From Variovorax sp. 679 (GTDB taxonomy: Bacteria > Pseudomonadota > Gammaproteobacteria > Burkholderiales > Burkholderiaceae_C): 64,000 nt of DNA. Below, piece after piece: positions 52,543 to 63,573 of this stretch (its first letter is position 1; the number at the start of each line of letters is the position of its first letter). Position numbers and translations under genes: made by a program. The notes under the pieces are model-generated. The model did not search any database. It saw nothing but the letters and a program-made list of their open reading frames with translations, and had not been told where the DNA came from. The DNA is taken from the NCBI RefSeq assembly GCF_003952185.1, contig NZ_RXFS01000020.1, positions 1-64,000 of the forward strand. The letters are read 5' to 3'.

Positions 52543-53526
52543 TCAGTCGGCCTGGATGCCGAGCTCCTTGATGACCTTGCCGAAGCGCGCGTAGTCGGCC
52601 GCGTTGGTCTTGCCGAGCACGTCGGCGTCGCCGCCCACGGGCGTGGTGCCGAGCACGGCCATGCGCGAGACGATCTCGGGCATCTTCAGGATCTCGTTGA
52701 AGTGGCCGTTGAGCATCTTCACGATCTCGGGCGGCAGGTTGCGCGGGCCCCACAGGCCGTTCCAGGCGCTCACCTCGACGTCCTTGTAGCCCTGCTCCGC
52801 CAGCGTCGGCACGTTGGGCGCGAGCGGCGAGCGCTGGGCCGAGGCCACGGCCAGCGGGCGCAGCTTGCCGTTGGCGAGGTACGGAGCCACCGGGCCGAGC
52901 GTGATGAAGGTGACGGGCACGTGGCCGCCCAGCACGTCGTTGATGGCGGGCGCCACGCCCTTGTACGGCACGTGCGCGAGGCTGGCGCCCGAGGCGCGCG
53001 CGAACATCTCGCCGAGGATGTGCATCGGCGAGCCGCTGCCCGGGCTCGCATAGCTCAGCGACTTGCCGCCCTTCGCCGCGGCCACTGCGTCCTTCAGACC
53101 GGCGAAGCCGCTGTTGCCGCCGGCCACTAGGAACAGCGGCTGGCTGCCGGTCTGCACGATGGGCGTGAAGCCGTTCAGCACGTCGTAGCCCGAGCCGTTG
53201 GTCTTCAGCACCAGCTGCGCGATCGAGAAGGTGCTGGGTGCGAGCAGCAGCGTGTAGCCATCGGGCGCGGCCTTCGACACGTAGGCGCTGCCGATGATGC
53301 CGCTGGCGCCGGGACGGTTGTCGACCAGCACCGTCTGGCCGACGCGCGCCGACAGCTTCTCGGCGAAGAGCCGCGCCAGCGCGTCGGTGTCGCCGCCGGC
53401 CGGATATGCGACGACCAGTGTGATCGGCTTGGCGGGGTAGCTGTCGGCTGCCCATGCAAGTCCGGCGGTGCAGGCGGCAGCCAGGGAAATGGCAGCGGCG
53501 ATGGCGTGGCGGCGTGTGTGTTTCAT
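52543..53526 (-). CDS. Bug-type solute receptor (tripartite tricarboxylate transporter family)
   Basis: 327 aa; signal peptide to about residue 26 (GLAWA). Motifs: KPITLVVAYPAGGDTDALARL, DNRPGASGIIGSAYV and VPYKGVAPAINDVLGG. First gene of the catabolic cluster, directly behind the candidate IclR operator; likely captures the growth substrate in the periplasm. Confidence 0.9.
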   Translation of the reverse strand: MKHTRRHAIAAAISLAAACTAGLAWAADSYPAKPITLVVAYPAGGDTDALARLFAEKLSARVGQTVLVDNRPGASGIIGSAYVSKAAPDGYTLLLAPSTFSIAQLVLKTNGSGYDVLNGFTPIVQTGSQPLFLVAGGNSGFAGLKDAVAAAKGGKSLSYASPGSGSPMHILGEMFARASGASLAHVPYKGVAPAINDVLGGHVPVTFITLGPVAPYLANGKLRPLAVASAQRSPLAPNVPTLAEQGYKDVEVSAWNGLWGPRNLPPEIVKMLNGHFNEILKMPEIVSRMAVLGTTPVGGDADVLGKTNAADYARFGKVIKELGIQAD

Positions 53527-53546
53527 CGTGTCCGTGGATCGCAGTT

Positions 53547-53566
53547 TTGTTTCACTAAAGAAACAA
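53547..53566 (-). promoter_or_regulatory. Inverted repeat upstream of the catabolic cluster, candidate IclR operator
   Basis: TTGTTTC-N6-GAAACAA is a perfect 7-bp-arm dyad 21-40 bp ahead of the Bug gene start (53526). A weaker copy, TGTTT-N7-AAACA, lies at 53639-53655. IclR-type regulators bind such short dyads near their promoters. Only one IclR gene is in the cluster; the link is inference. Confidence 0.5.
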
Positions 53567-53653
53567 CGATTTATTAATGGAACGCCACGAAGAATAACGA
53601 GGAAGACAACTTCGTGACTAAGTAAAAACCCTAGTCTTTGTTTCCAACGAAAA

Positions 53654-53679
53654 CAGGGCGGCCTTTGCGGGCCGCCCTG
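53654..53679 (-). terminator. Rho-independent terminator after dadA
   Basis: Ten-bp perfect stem CAGGGCGGCC / GGCCGCCCTG with a 6-nt loop, followed on the minus strand by TTTTCG. Lies 31 bp beyond the dadA stop and would end leftward transcription from alaS-panE-dadA before the catabolic cluster promoter. Confidence 0.85.
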
Positions 53680-53709
53680 TGGAATGAGGAGCGTCGGGTT
53701 GTTGGTTCT

Positions 53710-54969
53710 TCAGCCGCCGTAGCGCGCCACGGTGAGGCCTTCCATGTCGATCTCGGGCGCCCTGCCCGCGACCAGGTCGGCCATCACGCGGCCGGTGCCC
53801 GCCGCCATGGTCCAGCCGAGCGTGCCGTGGCCGGTGCTCAGCATCAGGTTGGGAACACGGGTGGCGCCGATCACCGGTGTGCCGTCGGGCGTCATGGGGC
53901 GCAGGCCGGTCCAGAAGGAGGCGTCGCGCACGTTGCCGCCCTTGGGAAACAGGTCGGTCACGACGTGTTCGAGCGTGTCGCGCCGGCGCTCGTTGAGCCG
54001 CAGGTCGAAGCCCGAGAGCTGTGCTGTGCCGCCCACGCGGATGCGGTCGCCCAAGCGCGTGACCGCCACCTTGAAAGTCTCGTCCATCACGGTGGATTCG
54101 GGCGCGCCGCCGGCATCGGTGATGGGCACGGTGATCGAGAAGCCCTTGACCGGATACACCGGCAGGCGAATGCCCAGCGGCCGGACCAGCGCGGGCGAAT
54201 AGCTGCCGAGCGCGACCACGTAGCGCTCGGCGGTGAAGCTGCCCGCGTCGGTGCGCACGGCCGTCACGCCCTTGGCCGCATCGTGCTCGAGGGCCTGGAT
54301 GTTCACGCCGAACCGGAACTTCACGCCTTCGGCCTCGGCAAGTTTGGCCAGCGCCTGAGTGAACTTGAAGCAGTCGCCCGTCTCGTCGCCGGGCAAGCGC
54401 AGGCCGCCGACGAACTTGTCCTTCACAGCCGCGAGCGCGGGCTCGTACTGAACGCAGCCCTCGCGATCGAGCACCTGGTATGGCACGCCGGAAGCCTTGA
54501 GCACCTCGACGTCCTTCGAGGTGCCATCGAGCTGCTGCTGGGTGCGAAAGAGCTGCAGCGTGCCCTGCATCCGCTCGTCATAGGAGATGCCCGTGTCGGC
54601 GCGCAGCGCCATCAGGCAATCGCGGCTGTATTCGGCGAGCCGCACCATGCGGCTCTTGTTGATTTCGTAGCGCGCCTGCGTGCAGTTGCGCAGCATCGCG
54701 AGACCCCAGCGCCACATGGCCGGATCGAGCATGGGCTTGATGACCAGCGGGCTGTGCTGCATCAGCATCCACTTGATGGCCTTGACCGGCACGCCGGGCC
54801 CGGCCCATGGCGCCGAATAGCCGGGCGAGACCTCGCCCGCATTGCCGAAGCTGGTTTCGAGCGCGGGCGCCGGCTGGCGCTCCAGCACCGTCACCTCGTG
54901 CCCGGCGCGTGCCAGGTAGTACGCGATCGAGGTGCCAATGACACCGCTGCCGAGAATCAGGACCTGCAT
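53710..54969 (-). CDS. dadA: D-amino acid dehydrogenase, FAD-dependent (DadA)
   Basis: 419 aa, close to the 432 aa of E. coli DadA. FAD fold VLILGSGVIGTSIAYYLARA, the AGEVSPGYSAPWAGPG segment and the C-terminal STGHGTLGWTMAAGTG motif are characteristic. Oxidises D-alanine and other D-amino acids, passing electrons to the respiratory chain. No alr/dadX racemase adjoins, but alaS is two genes upstream. Confidence 0.93.
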   Translation of the reverse strand: MQVLILGSGVIGTSIAYYLARAGHEVTVLERQPAPALETSFGNAGEVSPGYSAPWAGPGVPVKAIKWMLMQHSPLVIKPMLDPAMWRWGLAMLRNCTQARYEINKSRMVRLAEYSRDCLMALRADTGISYDERMQGTLQLFRTQQQLDGTSKDVEVLKASGVPYQVLDREGCVQYEPALAAVKDKFVGGLRLPGDETGDCFKFTQALAKLAEAEGVKFRFGVNIQALEHDAAKGVTAVRTDAGSFTAERYVVALGSYSPALVRPLGIRLPVYPVKGFSITVPITDAGGAPESTVMDETFKVAVTRLGDRIRVGGTAQLSGFDLRLNERRRDTLEHVVTDLFPKGGNVRDASFWTGLRPMTPDGTPVIGATRVPNLMLSTGHGTLGWTMAAGTGRVMADLVAGRAPEIDMEGLTVARYGG

Positions 54970-55023
54970 GAAAACAACCCTTTGAAAGCTGCCGCAACGC
55001 AGCCGAGGGTACAGGGCCGGACG

Positions 55024-56040
55024 CTACAGGCCCAGCGCGTCCTGCAATTGCCGTGCCGTCCAGCGCTTCGGCTGTTGCGGCCATGCCTCGAGCAGCGCGA
55101 CCATGCGCGCGTTGCGCGGCGCGCTCAGGCCGTGCTCCTGCGCGAGGCGTACCACCTCGCCGCTGAGCGCGTCGATCTCGGTGCGGCGGCCGAGCGCGAG
55201 GTCGTCGGCCATGCTCGAACGCGCCTTGGCATCGATGCGCAGCATGCGCGCCGCGACGATGCGGAAGATCCAGTCGGGCAGCCGCAGCAGGCTGACCAGC
55301 CGGTGCGCGGGCACCGCCGCCACCTGCGCCGGCGCGATGCCTGCGACGTTGAGGATGCCCAGCGCCTCGTCGATCAGCGACGCGAAGCAGCGCCGGTAGC
55401 CGCGCTGCATCAGCTCTTCGCGCAGCGGCAGGCCCGAGAGCGCATTGACGGGGTTGTTGAGGTTGAGCATCAGCTTGCCCCACTGCACGGGCAGCAGGTC
55501 GGCGTGCAGGTCGAGCGGCACGCCGGCGCGCTCGAAAACCGGGAGCCACGGGCGCAGCGCCGCGTCGTCCTCGGCGGCCAGCCGGCCAGGCGTGCCGCGA
55601 TGGAAGGCGCCCGGACCGATCTCGGCCACGTTGTAGGGCACCATGCCCGCCAGCACGTTGAGCGACGGACCGGTCTGCGCGGCGGCCGCGCGGTTGGAAA
55701 TGCCGTTCTGCAGCGAGATCACCGCAGTGCCGGCCGGCAGCGCGAAGGCCAGTTCGCCCGCGGCCTCGGCCGTGGCACCGCTCTTCACGCACAGCAGAAC
55801 CAGCGAGGGCCGCGCGCCGGCGGGAACCTGCCCGCTCAGGCGCAGTTTTTCTGGAGGGAGTTTGTGCGTGGCTCCGTCGATGTCGGTGAGCGTCAGGCCA
55901 TGCTTCGCAAGCTTCTCGAGCACGCGCGGACGGCCGACGAAAGTAACGGGCACGCCGGCCGCCGCGAGGCTTCCGCCGATGAAGCAGCCGATGGTGCCCG
56001 CCCCCATCACAAGCACTTCACCGGGGATTGCTTCTGGCAT
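55024..56040 (-). CDS. Ketopantoate reductase-family protein (PanE-like)
   Basis: 338 aa. N-terminal NADP fold VLVMGAGTIGCFIGGSLAA and the ApbA/PanE segments LCVKSGAT, SLQNGISN and WGKLMLNLNNPVNAL. Authentic PanE reduces ketopantoate for pantothenate synthesis; many bacteria carry paralogues, so the exact substrate is left open. Thirty-five nt behind alaS on the same strand. Confidence 0.85.
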   Translation of the reverse strand: MPEAIPGEVLVMGAGTIGCFIGGSLAAAGVPVTFVGRPRVLEKLAKHGLTLTDIDGATHKLPPEKLRLSGQVPAGARPSLVLLCVKSGATAEAAGELAFALPAGTAVISLQNGISNRAAAAQTGPSLNVLAGMVPYNVAEIGPGAFHRGTPGRLAAEDDAALRPWLPVFERAGVPLDLHADLLPVQWGKLMLNLNNPVNALSGLPLREELMQRGYRRCFASLIDEALGILNVAGIAPAQVAAVPAHRLVSLLRLPDWIFRIVAARMLRIDAKARSSMADDLALGRRTEIDALSGEVVRLAQEHGLSAPRNARMVALLEAWPQQPKRWTARQLQDALGL

Positions 56041-56075
56041 GAGTGGAGTGCTTGTTCCGGGTGTGCGTTCGTCTG

Positions 56076-58700
<2,625 letters not shown>

Positions 58701-58926
58701 CTTTGGATTCGTCTTCTGTCGAGGGCGGCGCGGCGATGGCGACCCTCATGTCGAACCCACTGCGGCGAACCGGCCTAACTGCTTGATTTGCTTGGACAAA
58801 CGATTATAGGTTTGGCCATGACGCCCGCGGCGGGCCGGGGTCTGGACGGGAAAACGGCACGGACGGGACGCCGCGGCTAATATGTGTCCTGGCGCAAAAA
58901 ACGAGAACCAAATCCGGTCTGCGCCA

Positions 58927-58942
58927 TCCGTACTTGTACGGA
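58927..58942. promoter_or_regulatory. Inverted repeat in the leader of the ferritin-like gene
   Basis: TCCGTAC-TT-GTACGGA, a perfect 7-bp-arm dyad, ends 21 bp before the ferritin-like ATG. A TAATAT -10-like box lies upstream at about 58878-58883, so the dyad would be just downstream of the start point. Could be a repressor operator or a small RNA hairpin. Confidence 0.45.
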
Positions 58943-58963
58943 CAAAAAGATCAAGGAGTTCGC

Positions 58964-59788
58964 ATGGCAAGCCAAGAGGCCGAACAACACTGGAAGATCG
59001 AAGACCTGGATTTCTCGCGCATCGCGCTCGACAAGGTTCGCCCGGACGAGAACCTCTTCTACCTGGTGACCTCCGCCTCCTTCATCGAGAGCGGCTCCGA
59101 CCTCTATACGCACAACCTGGTGGATTTCTTCGAGGGCGACGCAGAGGTCACCGACTGGCTCTCGCGGCACTGGGAACTCGAGGAACTCCAGCACGGCAAG
59201 GCCCTGCGCGCCTATGTTCGGCACGTGTGGCCGGAGTTCGACTGGGACACCGCCTACCGGGGCTTTCTCGAGGAATACGCGACCTACTGCAAGGTCGAAC
59301 TGCTGGCCCCGACCCGTGCCCTCGAAATGACCGCCCGCTGCGTTGTCGAGACCGGCACCGCCACCTACTACCGCGCCATGGCCCGCAGCACCGACGAGCC
59401 CGTGCTGCAGGATCTTGCGACCCGCATCGCGAACGACGAGGTCAACCACTACAAGCACTTCTACCGCTACTTCCGCCGCTACCGCGAGCAGGAAAAACTG
59501 GGCCGCCTGCGCGTGATGGGCACCATCGGGCGGCGCACGCTCGAACTCAAGAGCGAGGATGCCGACTGCGCGATCCGCCACGTGGTGCAGACGCGCTCGC
59601 CCGATCGCGCCAGCGACACGGCCTACGTGCAGCGGCTGAGCGCCGACATGAACAGCACCATCCGCACCCACCTGAGCCCCGGCACCACGCTCAAGATGCT
59701 GATGCGGCCGCTGGAGCTGCCGGCGAAGGTTCAGACGGTGATCCAGTACCCGATCAGGCAGTTCATGCAGCACGTGTTCCTGCGCTGA
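58964..59788 (+). CDS. Ferritin-like di-iron protein
   Basis: 274 aa from ATG 58964 with an AAGGAG box. Helical bundle with two di-iron motifs, EELQH (in WELEELQHGKAL) and DEVNH (in ANDEVNHYKHFY), plus an ETGTATYYRAMA helix. Sequence flavour is close to acyl-carrier desaturase-like or ferritin-like proteins of the same superfamily. Reaction unknown: an oxygenase/desaturase or iron-binding role are both open. Divergent from alaS. Confidence 0.8.
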   Translation: MASQEAEQHWKIEDLDFSRIALDKVRPDENLFYLVTSASFIESGSDLYTHNLVDFFEGDAEVTDWLSRHWELEELQHGKALRAYVRHVWPEFDWDTAYRGFLEEYATYCKVELLAPTRALEMTARCVVETGTATYYRAMARSTDEPVLQDLATRIANDEVNHYKHFYRYFRRYREQEKLGRLRVMGTIGRRTLELKSEDADCAIRHVVQTRSPDRASDTAYVQRLSADMNSTIRTHLSPGTTLKMLMRPLELPAKVQTVIQYPIRQFMQHVFLR

Positions 59789-59966
59789 CCGGGTCGAGCG
59801 GCTGAAGCGAAAACCGGAACCCTGATTCCATTTCGCACAACAGGCGCTTGGCTAATATTTGCAGTTACACATTCTTTCTAGACAGAGAGACAAGGCCTGA
59901 GACCTTCGGACGAGCGGCTTCGCGCTCCTGGCAAGTCGGCTCGCAGCCTTGTTGCATGCGCGTCCG

Positions 59967-60281
59967 ATGTTCGATCACAAAGCCAACCGCGAGCAGTCCT
60001 ACACAGTCCGGCTGGAGGGCACCAGCCTGTCCATCCGCGACCTGATGGAGGTGCGCTTCACCTTCCTGCGGCTGCTGGAGCAACGTATCGGCACTTCCTC
60101 GCGGCTTCTGAAATGCCATCGGGCATGGTTGAACCAGCTCGAATCCGGCATCGAATCGATGAGCGATACGCAGATCGCCAACGCCCGGCTCTGGCGGGAA
60201 GCCTGGGAACACGCGAGCGGGATCGCGACCCCGCTACTCAGCCAGCCGCAGACCACCACCTTCCGGTTCGAGCTTTTCTGA
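59967..60281 (+). CDS. Small hypothetical protein
   Basis: 104 aa from ATG 59967. Mostly helical, with SIRDLMEVRFTFLRLLEQRI and AWLNQLESGIESMSDTQIAN; no signal peptide. A TAATAT box in GGCTAATAT at about 59850 is shared in form with the ferritin-like promoter. The family is not recognised. Codon bias is weaker than its neighbours. Confidence 0.55.
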   Translation: MFDHKANREQSYTVRLEGTSLSIRDLMEVRFTFLRLLEQRIGTSSRLLKCHRAWLNQLESGIESMSDTQIANARLWREAWEHASGIATPLLSQPQTTTFRFELF

Positions 60282-60292
60282 ACAGGACTCCA

Positions 60293-60339
60293 CAAGAGGC
60301 GCAAAAAAAACCCAGCGCAAGGCTGGGTTGAACCTCTTG
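60293..60339 (-). terminator. Nested hairpin terminator facing leftward
   Basis: Inner stem AACCCAGC / GCTGGGTT (60309-60329) within outer arms CAAGAGG / CCTCTTG. On the minus strand the inner stem runs straight into eight Ts (60310-60303), the classic layout; on the plus strand no T-run follows. It ends a transcript coming from the right, where only the gene at 60728-61018 or an unrecognised short transcript is available. Confidence 0.8.
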
Positions 60340-60516
60340 AGTGCTGTCACGCACAGAGAACTCGCACTTCAAAGCGAGCCCACAAAATCTAGAGCCTCAT
60401 GCGCCGCCGCCTTGTCGGACAGCACCGACACTTCGAATCGGCAGGCCAGGCCGCATGCTCACGGAACGTTCCAACACCCTCCAGAACTGCCAAATAGTTC
60501 ACGTTTTAATAAGTGT

Positions 60517-60679
60517 CCTACGGCGACTACCTGTTTCCGGCTGACACAGGCTCCGCAGGCGACCACCGACCATAGCGGCGCTGTCACGCAACAGGGCCGC
60601 ATAAAAGAAGAGCTCTCTGTCAGTGCTTGGAGCCTGCCCTCAAGGGCAACTCGAAACCCGCTTCGGCGGGTATTTTTTT
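60517..60679 (+). ncRNA. Candidate structured small RNA with its own terminator
   Basis: No protein frame is credible here. TAATAA-type -10 (about 60507-60512) precedes a stretch with several stems: a 10-bp stem with one mismatch at 60575-60600 (GCGGCGCTGT / ACAGGGCCGC), a GCCC-TCAA-GGGC hairpin at 60636-60647, and a final ACCCGC-TTCG-GCGGGT hairpin at 60656-60671 with seven Ts. Start point is a guess. It does not match any RNA family I can name. Confidence 0.4.
60656..60679 (+). terminator. Rho-independent terminator with UUCG tetraloop
   Basis: ACCCGC-TTCG-GCGGGT followed by A and seven Ts. One of the best terminators in the window and faces right, yet the only plus-strand gene behind it ends almost 400 bp earlier. 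This is the main support for a short untranslated transcript upstream. Confidence 0.85.
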
Positions 60680-60727
60680 GCGGATCGCAACGCGGCCCGG
60701 GCCCACGCCAGGGCCTGTCGCCTTCCT

Positions 60728-61018
60728 TCAGCTCGCGGAGGTCAGCCCGGGCTTGCGGCTCCCGTCCAGCGAATACAGCTGGGGCCGGTCATCCGCGGCG
60801 CCTTCCGCCACCAGCCCATGTGCCGCCGCACCTTGCGGCTGGCGATAGAGCTCGTTCTCAAGACGCCGGACGCGCTCGGCGTACATGCGGGCAAGCGCGC
60901 TGTGATGCTCTGCCGCTGCCTGATGCTCGATGCGCGCCATCTGAGCCTCTTCAAGGAGGGCCGCCGCGCGCCGGAGGTACGCGGTGTGATTCGGGCGAAA
61001 CAGGAAGTCGAACGTCAT
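60728..61018 (-). CDS. Small hypothetical protein with coiled coil
   Basis: 96 aa from ATG 61018, with an AAAGGAG box 7 nt upstream, a strong translation signal. TFDFLFRPNHTAYLRRAAAL is followed by a long Ala/Glu/Arg helix to about residue 55 (ARMYAERVRRLENELYR), then a polar tail. No family recognised and no signal peptide. Monocistronic. Confidence 0.7.
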   Translation of the reverse strand: MTFDFLFRPNHTAYLRRAAALLEEAQMARIEHQAAAEHHSALARMYAERVRRLENELYRQPQGAAAHGLVAEGAADDRPQLYSLDGSRKPGLTSAS

Positions 61019-61298
61019 TTCACGCTCCTTTCCGCGGTAGTGCGGTGCAAGCAATGTTCCTCCGCGGGCGCCGCCAAGTCTGTCGGAACACGCCTACCCT
61101 CGGGCTACCCCTTTTCCTCTTGATTTCTCCTCTACCACAGAGCCATGACGGGTTTTCCCATGTCGATGGGGACAATGCTGTGGAAAACCGTGTGCGCATC
61201 GCTCGGAAGCCTTGCCTGGCGTGGCCTGCAACGCGATGCCCACGAAAGAGGCAGCGTGGAAAAAATTTTCTTCCCGCGAAGAAATCGACGCTGCCGGG

Positions 61299-61739
61299 CT
61301 ATCCCAAGTCCGACCGCTTGCAGTCGAAGACGATGCCCGGTTCGATCGCCCGCAGCGCCGGCACCTTGCCCACGAACGCAACCCCGGCACCGACCAGCCG
61401 CCACTCGCCGGTCTTGAACAGCCTGAAGAGGTTCGTAACCTCGCTGCCTGCGGCGGGAACGGCGTTGAACACATAGACGGGCTCGCCGCCCTGGGTCTCG
61501 TCCATGCTCAACAGTTCGGCCCGCATCTTGCCCATGGTGTCGGTGTCCTTGGTTCTGTGGCGGACGACGTCCATGTTGACGGTGCGAGAGTGCTCGTCGA
61601 TGAAGATGCGGCGGATCCAGGGAGCGGGGCCCGCGTTGCCCGGGGCAGGAATGCAGGTGATCGTTCCGGCGACGGCCGGCGCCGCTGTTGCTGCAGCAAA
61701 GAAGATGGGAGGGATGAATCGGATGAACTGGACTTTCAT
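61299..61739 (-). CDS. Secreted hypothetical protein
   Basis: 146 aa from ATG 61739; a GTG three codons earlier is possible. Signal peptide to about residue 25 (AVAG), then a beta-rich body with two cysteines (TITCIPAPG near the start, VFDCKRSD near the end) likely bonded. No family recognised. Stands alone with a 280-bp region to its left that holds only an AT-rich dyad near 61264-61288. Confidence 0.7.
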   Translation of the reverse strand: MKVQFIRFIPPIFFAAATAAPAVAGTITCIPAPGNAGPAPWIRRIFIDEHSRTVNMDVVRHRTKDTDTMGKMRAELLSMDETQGGEPVYVFNAVPAAGSEVTNLFRLFKTGEWRLVGAGVAFVGKVPALRAIEPGIVFDCKRSDLG

Positions 61740-61882
61740 GCTCTGCACTGTTTCGGGGTCAGTCGGCCTGCGCGGCAGCGTAGATATCGAAGATCCGGTG
61801 AGAACGCTGCAGCCTCACCGACACCTGCGCCTCGCCGCGGCCCTATTCTGACGGCACGCCAGCGCGGAAGTAGCATGCGGCC

Positions 61883-62167
61883 ATGTGGAAGCCCGCTCAG
61901 CCCATCGTCGTCGACGGCACTGCCCTGACGGATCAGGAGGCGTGGTGGTACGAGTTCAAGGATGCGTTCCACGAACTGTGCATTGACGAAATCGATGAGG
62001 AATGGCTCGACGGCCTGACTGCGACGCTCTACCACGCCCACATGGACCGCGACCCGTGCGATGCGGCCGCGGTGGCGTTCGCGACGCTCAACTACGAAGT
62101 GCCGGGCTACGAGCTTGAAGAGCCCTTCACGCCCCCACCGCCGCGGCGACGCCCCAAAGTGCATTGA
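61883..62167 (+). CDS. Small acidic hypothetical protein
   Basis: 94 aa. Strongly acidic centre (DAFHELCIDEIDEEWLDGL), a basic proline-rich tail (PPPPRRRPKVH), no signal peptide. No family recognised. The composition and third-position bias fit a real gene, but no clear ribosome binding site is seen before ATG 61883. Confidence 0.55.
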   Translation: MWKPAQPIVVDGTALTDQEAWWYEFKDAFHELCIDEIDEEWLDGLTATLYHAHMDRDPCDAAAVAFATLNYEVPGYELEEPFTPPPPRRRPKVH

Positions 62168-62218
62168 AGCACCCGCCACCCTTCCACGCCGGCAGGCTCT
62201 CTCTTGACGACGGCACGG

Positions 62219-62458
62219 TCATAGCATCGATGCACTCTCGCGGCCAGCGCCATCCATCGATCCACTATTGGCGAACCATCGAAAAATATGGGATCGGTAA
62301 TCGCTGGTCGTCCTCATGTGCAGGAACCCGGACGCAGCAACGCCCAGGTCGTCGACTGGAATGCCGGCATCCCGGAGTGCCGTCAGTTCCACATCGGACG
62401 GGATATCGAACGGCAGCTTCAAAGTCACTGTAGCTTTGCGATGAGTGGCCTTCGCCAT
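62219..62458 (-). CDS. Small hypothetical protein
   Basis: 79 aa from ATG 62458 with a GAGGA box. KATVTLKLPFDIPSDVELTA is basic then amphipathic; the end is polar. No family recognised. Overlaps no other credible gene. Confidence 0.45.
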   Translation of the reverse strand: MAKATHRKATVTLKLPFDIPSDVELTALRDAGIPVDDLGVAASGFLHMRTTSDYRSHIFRWFANSGSMDGAGRESASML

Positions 62459-62659
62459 GAATCTTCCTCTCGACAATCTTGAGCGCCAGTAAATCCCTGC
62501 GGCCCGCCGCGCGCAATCCTGCTTTTGTGGGAGGCCACTGCGCTGGAGAGCACATCCGAAGGGGTATCACTTCTGGCCGCAGAGCGCGGACAAGCGAACC
62601 TGTTGCGCCCCCGAATCCAGGACGCCCGCGGGAAGGAGCGCATGGCGGCTCGCCCTTTC

Positions 62660-62679
62660 GCCCGCTCCTGCGGGCTTTT
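62660..62679 (+). terminator. Hairpin terminator
   Basis: GCCCGC-TCCT-GCGGGC followed by TTTTCC. Lies in the otherwise empty 62459-62790 stretch, about 490 bp beyond the acidic-protein stop and 110 bp before the next plus-strand gene. I see no gene in that stretch. Confidence 0.65.
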
Positions 62680-62790
62680 CCTTGACCTGAACAGCCACGC
62701 CTGTCCTACATGCTTGAGCGAATTTCGGAAGGGCATTTCATCCACGCGCCGGCAAGAATCCACCAATCACTCATATCGGCGGGCAGCACG

Positions 62791-63024
62791 ATGACTATCA
62801 GGGAAATTTGCACACGGCACGGACTCGATCTCGAAAGAGGAAGCCGCGTGATTTGTGAAGGCAGACTCGGCACGATAGTCGGGGCGAGCGGCCCGTTGCT
62901 CCGGGTGAAGTTCGACGGAAACCAGATCAGCAGCCGTTGCGATCCGATCGACGTGCAACCGCTCAACCCAAGCACCACGAGCGTCTCCAACGTTGTGGTT
63001 CAGGGCCCGGCAGCTTCGGCGTAG
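62791..63024 (+). CDS. Small hypothetical protein with SH3/KOW-like core
   Basis: 77 aa from ATG 62791. The stretch SRVICEGRLGTIVGASGPLL followed by RVKFDG reads like a small five-stranded barrel as in KOW or SH3-type domains. The frame extends upstream but without a better start. No family assigned. Confidence 0.5.
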   Translation: MTIREICTRHGLDLERGSRVICEGRLGTIVGASGPLLRVKFDGNQISSRCDPIDVQPLNPSTTSVSNVVVQGPAASA

Positions 63025-63132
63025 TGCTCGCAGAAGATGCGTGCGATTCGTCTGCATCGGGAATGCGCACGGCCATCTCCGCGTGTAAGGTGTGCCAGCC
63101 GACTACTTCCTGGACGAGCCTTGCGACCTCCG

Positions 63133-63513
63133 ATGGACTACCTCTCCGAACTGCGACGCCAAGGCTTTCATCAAGCGGATGATCATCGTGATTCCGACGG
63201 TCGCGTGCAGTTCGATTGCGACCTGTACCGTGGCACACCGAACGAGGTCACGATCCAGGTGTATGCCGCCGATCGACAAGCACTTCAATTCGAGGTCATG
63301 CCAACGCTGGAGGTCGTATTGCCGCTGATCGACGAGATGGTCGACGGGCTCGGCGAGATCGATGCCGATTTGGCGCAGATCATCCTGTTTCGCGGGCGAC
63401 TCGGGCTCCATTTCTGGTCTCGCGGCATCAACAACGAGTTCACGGCCGTCTATGCGCGCAGTGATGAGACATGGGTCTTTCAAGGGTTTGGCGAAATCTT
63501 TGCCGACGACTGA
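63133..63513 (+). CDS. Hypothetical protein
   Basis: 126 aa from ATG 63133. Mixed alpha/beta with VTIQVYAADRQALQFEVMPT and DADLAQIILFRGRLG; no signal peptide and no membrane span. No family recognised. Ends 60 bp before the tRNA gene. Confidence 0.6.
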   Translation: MDYLSELRRQGFHQADDHRDSDGRVQFDCDLYRGTPNEVTIQVYAADRQALQFEVMPTLEVVLPLIDEMVDGLGEIDADLAQIILFRGRLGLHFWSRGINNEFTAVYARSDETWVFQGFGEIFADD

Positions 63514-63573
63514 TCGAAGCCAAGGCCGGGCAAGTCGGCGCTGTCGGGAGACAGGCTAGAATCCGCGCCTGCT

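Noticed and set aside
60328..61476. 382-aa plus-strand frame
   Set aside because: Crosses a minus-strand gene with a strong ribosome binding site and two terminators; no start signal and low-complexity translation.
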